Shown here in pieces: positions 27,713-38,100 of a stretch of 53,687 nt of DNA (the stretch's first letter is position 1; every line of letters begins with the position of its first letter). The stretch is taken from assembly GCA_039105265.1 (NCBI GenBank), contig JAPFFF010000052.1:1105001-1158687 (forward strand). Direction: 5' to 3'. Both the position numbers and the translations under genes were made by a program. A model generated the notes under the pieces. That model was not told the origin of the DNA and searched no databases. It was given only the letters and a program-made list of their open reading frames with translations. Origin of the DNA: Tritrichomonas musculus. Lineage: Eukaryota > Parabasalia > Tritrichomonadida > Tritrichomonadidae.

Positions 27713-28282
27713 GAAACCAAAAAGTCTGTACCACCAAATAAGTTATCAAAAAGTTTTATATATGATTAATATAATTTTTTTCTTACAATCGTAGCAAATT
27801 AGAACAACTATCGCTTTTAGACTCCCAATACCGATATCACCAAATGTACATCCGATGTATTATACCATGAATTGCAAGATTTTTCCAATTTGGTCATGCT
27901 TTTATAAAATTGCATATCTTTGAAATTACATTTTTACTTGATATTCTTACCTACCTTATTTAGTAATCCGACAGAAAAATAGGAAAGCTTTTCCTTACAA
28001 CTAGTTCCAACTAATACTGTTATAGAAACAATACTATATTTAAGTTATTCTCCTCAAGATCTTTTTTTTATATATAACTTAAAAGTCAACACACATACGC
28101 TAAATGGAAACTTAGGAAAAAAAAGTAATTACAGTGTTAATAATTAAGATATTTATTTTTTATTTTTATAAACTTTTTGAAGCGGCCAAAATCTCAGTAC
28201 CAATTATTTTCACTTTTTGAGGCAATTTTATTTTATTTTATTTTTTGAGAACTTTGGTGGTACTGAGTTTTTGGTTCCAGTT
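27713..28282. mobile_element. Small inverted-repeat element (MITE-like, about 570 bp)
   Basis: The ends 27713-27754 and 28236-28282 are inverted copies that share GTACCACCAAA and CAAAAA blocks, with a few mismatches and a two-base gap. The right end also holds a perfect inner inverted pair, CTCAGTACCA (28193-28202) and TGGTACTGAG (28258-28267). The inside is AT-rich with no gene. No target duplication is obvious. Confidence 0.45.
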
Positions 28283-28499
28283 TAATATATTTAAACGAAA
28301 ACTTATAAATCGTTAATATTTTTATGAATATAATATTTAAAGCCCAAAATATAGTAAAATTTAAAAAAAAACTTTAAGATTTTATAATAATATGACGTTA
28401 AAAAGCCCGCTAAATTTTTACTTAACTTCAAGTTTAAATTCAATATTAAAATATCTTTTGATGTGATATGTTTTTTCATATCATTTTTTATTAAATAAA

Positions 28500-29290
28500 T
28501 GCGGAAATACCGTCCACTGTTGATACCAAGAACAGAGAGAGATTGAAGCACTCAAAGACAAGATCAATGAATCGAATTCATCAATCGAAGGACCCAATAG
28601 ACAGATTGCATAATTACAATCAACAATTGGAGCTAAGAACAGAGAAATCGAAGCACTCATTGGAAAAATCAGCGAGATGACAGCTACATTTGAATCACTC
28701 AATTTCATGACTGCTGAACTTCAATCAACAGTTGGAGCCAAGAACAGAGAGATTGAAGCACTCAACAGCAAGATCAATGAATTGAATTCGACAATCGAAA
28801 GACCCAATAGACAGATTGCCCAATTACGATCAACTATTGAAAACAGGAACAGAGAAATCGAAGCTCTAAAAGACAAGATCAACTAGTTGCAATCGACAAT
28901 TGAAACCAAGGATAGAGAGATTCGAAGCCTCAATGGCATGATCAATGATTTGAATTCATCAATTGAATCACTCAAGTGCACGATTGCTGAACTTCAATCC
29001 ACTGTTGAAGTCAAAAATAGAGAAATTGAAGCCATCAAATGAAAGATCACTGAATTGACCAAATCTCAAGATTGAACTCTTAAAATAAGAACCACAAACA
29101 ACAAGTTGAATAACTTAATACCAAGATTTCAGAATTACAATCAATAATCAAAGCTGAATATCGGGAAATTGAATCCCTCAATTATTAGATTAGTGAATTA
29201 CGATCCAAAATTAATCGCTCAACGGCAAGATCAGCGAATTGCAATCAACGACCGAAGCCAAATATCGTGAAAAAAAATCGCTCAATAAAA
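28500..29290 (+). pseudogene. Decayed coiled-coil gene with 27-28-residue repeats
   Basis: A host-type coiled-coil relic made of repeated blocks of the form LQSTVGAKNREIEALNSKI and LNSTIERPNRQIAQL. The best open part is 28677-28886; the same frame continues past an in-frame TAG (28884-28886) and a TGA (29039-29041). Upstream there is a frame change after about 28540 and a TAA near 28610. The repeats fade after 29090. Long Glu/Lys/Asn heptad proteins are abundant in trichomonads, but the parent gene is not identifiable. No start or promoter is evident. Confidence 0.65.
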
Positions 29291-30386
29291 TATATATTGA
29301 TATTTTTATAAAAGTTATAAAATTAAAATATGAATATATTATTATTTTTGCATAAAAAAGGAAGCCCCAAAAAAACTGTTTACAATTTAAAATCGATGTG
29401 TAATTTTTTAGCACAGTGATGCACCGCAGAGAACTTTTTGTATGCATATATGGTTTAAATAAACTTTTTGAGAAATTAAAATTATTAATTATTATACAAA
29501 ATAGTATGACCCCCTATTCATGCTTTTTTTATTCCCTTAAAATAATTTAAAAAAATTTGTTTTCTTATTTAATACTGATTTTAACCATTAAATCCTAAAT
29601 TATATCAATTTAGGAAGCCCATTAAGCCATTTGATTATCTAAATCAACCATTTTTAAGAATAAATATTAATCAAATAATAATCTCATTTTTGAAAATTTT
29701 CGATTATTTCGCATTTAACATATTCTCTAAATGGCATAAATTAAAAAATCAATAAAAAAAACAAGGAACTTTTAATCTTTTCTATGTAAAATAAAGCTCG
29801 AAAAAATGAACGATTATTTTCTTCTGAAAAAGTTGCATGTACTATAAAGAATTCCTCTTAAAATCGAGTTAAAATAACAAAGAATATCTCAATAATTATT
29901 ATACATAAATTGGCCTCTTATTTGACCTTAGTATTTGATTATTTGAAATGATAGTATTGAATGGATTGAATGAATAGATTGAATGGAATTGTTTGAAATG
30001 AATAATGTCGAACTAATTGAATGAATGATGCTTTTGAAAGTTGAATATTGAATGAATTGACCTTGTTGCAAATGTTATTGAATGAATAATGCTATTTCTC
30101 ATAAAAGCATTTTACATAAATTGGTCTCTTATTTGACCTATCATCTGTCCACTCCATTTATCATAGAACAGGAAACATTTGTAAACCAATATCATCTTCA
30201 GAGATCTGTTTTGAATCAACAAATATTCAAAGATCGCTCTTGCCATTAAACAAATAAAACAAATAAAAAAGCTCCTTTTTTAGGTCAATTTTCAAGGTCA
30301 ATTTAAAAACTTTTTGTAAGGCGTGGGATTAGAGTCCCCTCTGCGAATTTCTTTCAATTACTAGTAATTTTTTTTTTAAGAATCTC
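29291..30386. other. AT-rich noncoding region with simple and direct repeats
   Basis: No gene seen. A 26-base direct repeat (ACATAAATTGGYCTCTTATT and six more bases) lies at 29903-29928 and 30114-30139, bracketing a stretch rich in GAATGAAT and TTGAATG words (about 29935-30095). Right after the second copy, 30141-30159 matches the inverted repeat that encloses the Polinton helicase gene. Confidence 0.5.
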
Positions 30387-30675
30387 AAGAGGACTGTAAG
30401 CCAAAATATAAACCATTCAAAATTGTGAGAAGAGTGAAAAATCCTTTTTCATATTTTATTAATAATAAAAATAATTTTTAAATTGAAGCATAAATCTACA
30501 GTTTTAATATCTGTTTGACCTTTCTGCTTGATATTGAGATATATATTTTAAAAAATATGCAAATTTTTTTTCTGAAAAAGTTGATATATTTATTCAAAAA
30601 ATATCTGTTTTATTAAAATTTTTTTTCTGAAAAAGTTGATATATTTATTCAAAAAATATCTGTTTTATTAAAATC
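30387..30675 (+). repeat. Dispersed repeat arm related to the foldback at 40905-41772
   Basis: Matches the reverse complement of about 41640-41880 with few differences, including CTGTAAGCCAAAATATAAAC and TTGATATTGAGATATATA-like blocks. Its last 55 bases are tandemly duplicated (TCTGAAAAAG at 30571 and again at 30626). So the sequence is a dispersed family in this genome, at least three arms in this window. Confidence 0.65.
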
Positions 30676-30714
30676 AAAATATGATACTATCAAATTTAAA
30701 CTTTATATTTTTAA

Positions 30715-31500
30715 GCTTCCACATCCTTTATTCTCATTATCTCCTCCATTAACCTCATCGGTTTCTCAATCAGCTTCAGTAACTCTTCCATTAGCTTATC
30801 ACACAACTTTATCAGGCTTATCAACCTCATCGAATCCTAGACTAAGTTCCTCATGGTCATCAACTCATCAAATCTACAACCAGTTTCATCAAATTCACAA
30901 CTACCCTTATTAGCACCTCAAGATCAATTGATTTTCAGCAAACTCCACCAGGCTCATCTTTCCTACAATTAATTCAATAGATTCCTCAATCATCTTTATA
31001 TATCCTTCAAAGAGCTTCTTCTCTTTCTGACCCAGCCTTATTAGCTCTTAAAACAGTCTTATCAGTTTATCAGTTTAAATGGCTCCTCAACAAGCTTCAC
31101 CAATTCCTCAATCGCTTTCACATAATCATTAACCAACTTCATTAGACTCGTCATCCTCAATAATTCTACATTTAGGTCAATCAGTACTCAATTATTTCAT
31201 CAATTCCACATCCGGCTCATCAATTCCTCAACTAGCCTTATTATCTCATCAATATGCTTCATTAACACCTCAATCTGCCATATCAGCTAATCAACCTCAT
31301 TGGATTCTCAACAAGCCTTACATCATGTCATCAACCTACCTTTTTGATTCAATTGCCATCTTCATTAGGTCACCACCCTTGCCAACTCCTCCATCATCTT
31401 GACTAGCCTCATCAATTTCATCAATTCTCCAATCGGTCTCCTCAACTCCTCCATCAGCTTAATCAAACTCATCAATCATTTAGTTAGCATCTTTGGCTTC
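30715..31500 (-). pseudogene. Decayed leucine-rich coiled-coil sequence (minus strand)
   Basis: The plus strand is full of CTCATCA, CTTCATT and CTCCAT words. Read on the minus strand it gives runs such as LMKLMRLVKMMEELARVV and LIEKPMRLMEEIM, with frequent Glu and heptad-like leucine spacing, broken by many stops and frame changes. It appears to be an old repeat-built coiled-coil gene or a simple repeat that imitates one. No intact frame over about 40 codons is obvious. Confidence 0.4.
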
Positions 31501-31559
31501 ATTTTGACATTTTACACCAACTAAAATAATGTATATTTATTAACGAAAATAACGGAACA

Positions 31560-31803
31560 ATATTTACAAATTGTAGAGAACTATGTGCATTTATTTTTAT
31601 ATATTAATATAAAAAATTTATATTTAATTAATTATTTATTAAATTAAATAAATAATTAATTATTTAATTATTGATTTAATTAATTAATTAATTATTTTAT
31701 TATTCATTTAATAAATTATATAATTATTTATTTATTTAATAATTTAATTAATTAATTATATAATTAATTATTTATTAAATTATTTTATTATTTAATTAAT
31801 TAT

Positions 31804-31851
<48 letters not shown>

Positions 31852-32091
31852 TAAATAATATAATTAATTATTTAATAAATTAATTATTTAATAAATTAAT
31901 TATTTAATAAATTAATTATTTCATAAATTAATTATTTAATAAATTAATTATCTAATAAATTAATTATTTAATAAATTAATTATTTAATAAATTAATTATT
32001 TAATAAATTAATTATTTATTTAACTATATACTTATTTAATTATTTATTTAATAATAAATTAACTAAATTATTAATTAATATATATATTGGC
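31560..32091. repeat. AT microsatellite and 16-bp tandem repeat
   Basis: Almost pure A/T. A TTTA/TTAT run lies near 31805-31855, and copies of AATTAATTATTTAATA follow one another between about 31880 and 32010, one with a C. It directly precedes the giant surface-protein gene, whose short initiator lies at its edge. Confidence 0.75.
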
Positions 32092-32097
32092 TCACTT
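32092..32097 (+). promoter_or_regulatory. Initiator-like TCACTT before the surface-protein gene
   Basis: TCACTT fits the trichomonad initiator consensus TCA(C/T)T(A/T), which is known to lie within about 20 bases of the ATG. Here the presumed start base is 10 bases upstream of the ATG at 32104. The DNA before it is pure AT repeat. Confidence 0.5.
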
Positions 32098-32103
32098 TCA
32101 AAA

Positions 32104-35100
32104 ATGACTTTGTTTATATTTTTATTTTTAAAATTAATAAAAAATGCTTGTACAAACGAGAATGATGAAGGATGTGCAACATGTGATGAAAATAACAAAT
32201 GTTTGACATGCTTAGATGGATATAGTACTGGTGAACCAGATGATAGTAATTTAGTGACATGCACAAAGATCGATTGCGCAAATACAAATGATGAAGGATG
32301 TGCAACATGTGATTCAACAAACAAGTGCTTCACTTGCTTAGATGGATTCACTGCAGGAACACCAGATACCGATAAAACTTTGACATGCACAAAGATCGAT
32401 TGCGCAAATACAAATGATGAAGGATGTGCAACATGTGATTCAACAAACAAGTGCTTCACTTGCTTAGATGGATTCACTGCAGGAACACCAGATACCGATA
32501 AAACTTTGACATGCACAAAGATCGATTGCGCAAATACAAATGATGAAGGATGTGCAACATGTGATTCAACAAACAAGTGCTTCACTTGCTTAGATGGATT
32601 CACTGCAGGAACACCAGATACCGATAAAACTTTGACATGCACAAAGATCGATTGCGCAAATACAAATGATGAAGGATGTGCAACATGTGATTCAACAAAC
32701 AAGTGCTTCACTTGCTTAGATGGATTCACTGCAGGAACACCAGATACCGATAAAACTTTGACATGCACAAAGATCGATTGCGCAAATACAAATGATGAAG
32801 GATGTGCAACATGTGATTCAACAAACAAGTGCTTCACTTGCTTAGATGGATTCACTGCAGGAACACCAGATACCGATAAAACTTTGACATGCACAAAGAT
32901 CGATTGCGCAAATACAAATGATGAAGGATGTGCAACATGTGATTCAACAAACAAGTGCTTCACTTGCTTAGATGGATTCACTGCAGGAACACCAGATACC
33001 GATAAAACTTTGACATGCACAAAGATCGATTGCGCAAATACAAATGATGAAGGATGTGCAACATGTGATTCAACAAACAAGTGCTTCACTTGCTTAGATG
33101 GATTCACTGCAGGAACACCAGATACCGATAAAACTTTGACATGCACAAAGATCGATTGCGTAAATACAAATGATGAAGGATGTGCAACATGTGATTCAAC
33201 AAACAAGTGCTTCACTTGCTTAGATGGATTCACTGCAGGAACACCAGATACCGATAAAACTTTGACATGCACAAAGATCGATTGCGCAAATACAAATGAT
33301 GAAGGATGTGCAACATGTGATTCAACAAACAAGTGCTTCACTTGCTTAGATGGATTCACTGCAGGAACACCAGATACCGATAAAACTTTGACATGCACAA
33401 AGATCGATTGCGCAAATACAAATGATGAAGGATGTGCAACATGTGATTCAACAAACAAGTGCTTCACTTGCTTAGATGGATTCACTGCAGGAACACCAGA
33501 TACCGATAAAACTTTGACATGCACAAAGATCGATTGCGCAAATACAAATGATGAAGGATGTGCAACATGTGATTCAACAAACAAGTGCTTCACTTGCTTA
33601 GATGGATTCACTGCAGGAACACCAGATACCGATAAAACTTTGACATGCACAAAGATCGATTGCGCAAATACAAATGATGAAGGATGTGCAACATGTGATT
33701 CAACAAACAAGTGCTTCACTTGCTTAGATGGATTCACTGCAGGAACACCAGATACCGATAAAACTTTGACATGCACAAAGATCGATTGCGCAAATACAAA
33801 TGATGAAGGATGTGCAACATGTGATTCAACAAACAAGTGCTTCACTTGCTTAGATGGATTCACTGCAGGAACACCAGATACCGATAAAACTTTGACATGC
33901 ACAAAGATCGATTGCGTAAATACAAATGATGAAGGATGTGCAACATGTGATTCAACAAACAAGTGCTTCACTTGCTTAGATGGATTCACTGCAGGAACAC
34001 CAGATACCGATAAAACTTTGACATGCACAAAGATCGATTGCGCAAATACAAATGATGAAGGATGTGCAACATGTGATTCAACAAACAAGTGCTTCACTTG
34101 CTTAGATGGATTCACTGCAGGAACACCAGATACCGATAAAACTTTGACATGCACAAAGATCGATTGCGCAAATACAAATGATGAAGGATGTGCAACATGT
34201 GATTCAACAAACAAGTGCTTCACTTGCTTAGATGGATTCACTGCAGGAACACCAGATACCGATAAAACTTTGACATGCACAAAGATCGATTGCGCAAATA
34301 CAAATGATGAAGGATGTGCAACATGTGATTCAACAAACAAGTGCTTCACTTGCTTAGATGGATTCACTGCAGGAACACCAGATACCGATAAAACTTTGAC
34401 ATGTACCAAAGTCTCTTGCCCGAATCCAAATGATGAAGGATGTGCAACATGTGATGAAAATAACAAATGTTTGACATGCTTAGATGGATATAGTACTGGT
34501 GAACCAGATGATAGTAATTTAGTGACATGCACAAAGATCGATTGCGCAAATACAAATGATGAAGGATGTGCAACATGTGATTCAACAAACAAGTGCTTCA
34601 CTTGCTTAGATGGATTCACTGCAGGAACACCAGATACCGATAAAACTTTGACATGCACAAAGATCGATTGCGCAAATACAAATGATGAAGGATGTGCAAC
34701 ATGTGATTCAACAAACAAGTGCTTCACTTGCTTAGATGGATTCACTGCAGGAACACCAGATACCGATAAAACTTTGACATGCACAAAGATCGATTGCGCA
34801 AATACAAATGATGAAGGATGTGCAACATGTGATTCAACAAACAAGTGCTTCACTTGCTTAGATGGATTCACTGCAGGAACACCAGATACCGATAAAACTT
34901 TGACATGCACAAAGATCGATTGCGCAAATACAAATGATGAAGGATGTGCAACATGTGATTCAACAAACAAGTGCTTCACTTGCTTAGATGGATTCACTGC
35001 AGGAACACCAGATACCGATAAAACTTTGACATGTACCAAAGTCTCTTGCCCGAATCCAAATGATGAAGGATGTGCAACATGTGATGAAAATAACAAATGT

Positions 35101-38100
35101 TTGACATGCTTAGATGGATATAGTACTGGTGAACCAGATGATAGTAATTTAGTGACATGCACAAAGATCGATTGCGCAAATACAAATGATGAAGGATGTG
35201 CAACATGTGATTCAACAAACAAGTGCTTCACTTGCTTAGATGGATTCACTGCAGGAACACCAGATACCGATAAAACTTTGACATGCACAAAGATCGATTG
35301 CGCAAATACAAATGATGAAGGATGTGCAACATGTGATTCAACAAACAAGTGCTTCACTTGCTTAGATGGATTCACTGCAGGAACACCAGATACCGATAAA
35401 ACTTTGACATGCACAAAGATCGATTGCGTAAATACAAATGATGAAGGATGTGCAACATGTGATTCAACAAACAAGTGCTTCACTTGCTTAGATGGATTCA
35501 CTGCAGGAACACCAGATACCGATAAAACTTTGACATGCACAAAGATCGATTGCGCAAATACAAATGATGAAGGATGTGCAACATGTGATTCAACAAACAA
35601 GTGCTTCACTTGCTTAGATGGATTCACTGCAGGAACACCAGATACCGATAAAACTTTGACATGCACAAAGATCGATTGCGCAAATACAAATGATGAAGGA
35701 TGTGCAACATGTGATTCAACAAACAAGTGCTTCACTTGCTTAGATGGATTCACTGCAGGAACACCAGATACCGATAAAACTTTGACATGCACAAAGATCG
35801 ATTGCGCAAATACAAATGATGAAGGATGTGCAACATGTGATTCAACAAACAAGTGCTTCACTTGCTTAGATGGATTCACTGCAGGAACACCAGATACCGA
35901 TAAAACTTTGACATGCACAAAGATCGATTGCGCAAATACAAATGATGAAGGATGTGCAACATGTGATTCAACAAACAAGTGCTTCACTTGCTTAGATGGA
36001 TTCACTGCAGGAACACCAGATACCGATAAAACTTTGACATGTACCAAAGTCTCTTGCCCGAATCCAAATGATGAAGGATGTGCAACATGTGATGAAAATA
36101 ACAAATGTTTGACATGCTTAGATGGATATAGTACTGGTGAACCAGATGATAGTAATTTAGTGACATGCACAAAGATCGATTGCGCAAATACAAATGATGA
36201 AGGATGTGCAACATGTGATTCAACAAACAAGTGCTTCACTTGCTTAGATGGATTCACTGCAGGAACACCAGATACCGATAAAACTTTGACATGCACAAAG
36301 ATCGATTGCGCAAATACAAATGATGAAGGATGTGCAACATGTGATTCAACAAACAAGTGCTTCACTTGCTTAGATGGATTCACTGCAGGAACACCAGATA
36401 CCGATAAAACTTTGACATGCACAAAGATCGATTGCGTAAATACAAATGATGAAGGATGTGCAACATGTGATTCAACAAACAAGTGCTTCACTTGCTTAGA
36501 TGGATTCACTGCAGGAACACCAGATACCGATAAAACTTTGACATGCACAAAGATCGATTGCGCAAATACAAATGATGAAGGATGTGCAACATGTGATTCA
36601 ACAAACAAGTGCTTCACTTGCTTAGATGGATTCACTGCAGGAACACCAGATACCGATAAAACTTTGACATGCACAAAGATCGATTGCGCAAATACAAATG
36701 ATGAAGGATGTGCAACATGTGATTCAACAAACAAGTGCTTCACTTGCTTAGATGGATTCACACCAGGTACACCAGGTGCTGATAAAACTTTGACATGTAC
36801 AGTTATCTCATCAAGTTCATTTGAAGAATCACAAGAAGGAGATCAATCATCAGAATCACAAGAAGGAAATCAGTCATCAGAATCACAAGAAGGAGATCAA
36901 TCATCAGAATCACAAGAAGGAGATCAATCATCAGAATCACAAGAAGGAGATCAATCATCAGAATCACAAGAAGGAGATCAATCATCAGAATCACAAGAAG
37001 GAGATCAATCATCAGAATCACAAGAAGGAGATCAATCATCAGAATCACAAGAAGGAGATCAATCATCAGAATCACAAGAAGGAGATCAATCATCAGAATC
37101 ACAAGAAGGAGATCAATCATCAGAATCACAAGAAGGAGATCAATCATCAGAATCACAAGAAGGAGATCAGTCATCAGAATCACAAGAAGGAGATCAATCA
37201 TCAGAATCACAAGAAGGAGATCAATCATCAGAATCACAAGAAGGAAATCAGTCATCAGAATCACAAGAAGGAGATCAATCATCAGAATCACAAGAAGGAG
37301 ATCAATCATCAGAATCACAAGAAGGAGATCAATCATCAGAATCACAAGAAGGAGATCAATCATCAGAATCACAAGAAGGAGATCAATCATCAGAATCACA
37401 AGAGGGAGATCAATCATCAGAATCACAAGAAGGAGATCAATCATCAGAATCACAAGAAGGAGATCAGTCATCAGAATCACAAGAAGGAGATCAATCATCA
37501 GAATCACAAGAAGGAGATCAATCATCAGAATCACAAGAAGGAGATCAATCATCAGAATCACAAGAAGGAGATCAGTCATCAGAATCACAAGAAGGAGATC
37601 AATCATCAGAATCACAAGAAGGAGATCAATCATCAGAATCACAAGAGGGAGATCAATCATCAGAATCACAAGAGGGAGATCAATCATCAGAATCACAAGA
37701 AGGAGATCAATCATCAGAATCACAAGAAGGAGATCAGTCATCAGAATCACAAGAAGGAGATCAATCATCAGAATCACAAGAAGGAGATCAATCATCAGAA
37801 TCACAAGAAGGAGATCAATCATCAGAATCACAAGAAGGAGATCAATCATCAGAATCACAAGAGGGAGATCAATCATCAGAATCACAAGAGGGAGATCAAT
37901 CATCAGAATCACAAGAAGGAGATCAATCATCAGAATCACAAGAAGGAGATCAGTCATCAGAATCACAAGAAGGAGATCAATCATCAGAATCACAAGAAGG
38001 AGATCAATCATCAGAATCACAAGAAGGAGATCAGTCATCAGAATCACAAGAAGGAGATCAATCATCAGAATCACAAGAAGGAGATCAATCATCAGAATCA

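Noticed and set aside
32040-36761. 1573-codon open frame on the minus strand across the surface-protein repeats
   Set aside because: The 126-bp unit is a multiple of three, so a frame that is open in one unit stays open in all. The translated antisense has no domain logic, while the plus frame has signal, CxxC knots and a membrane anchor.
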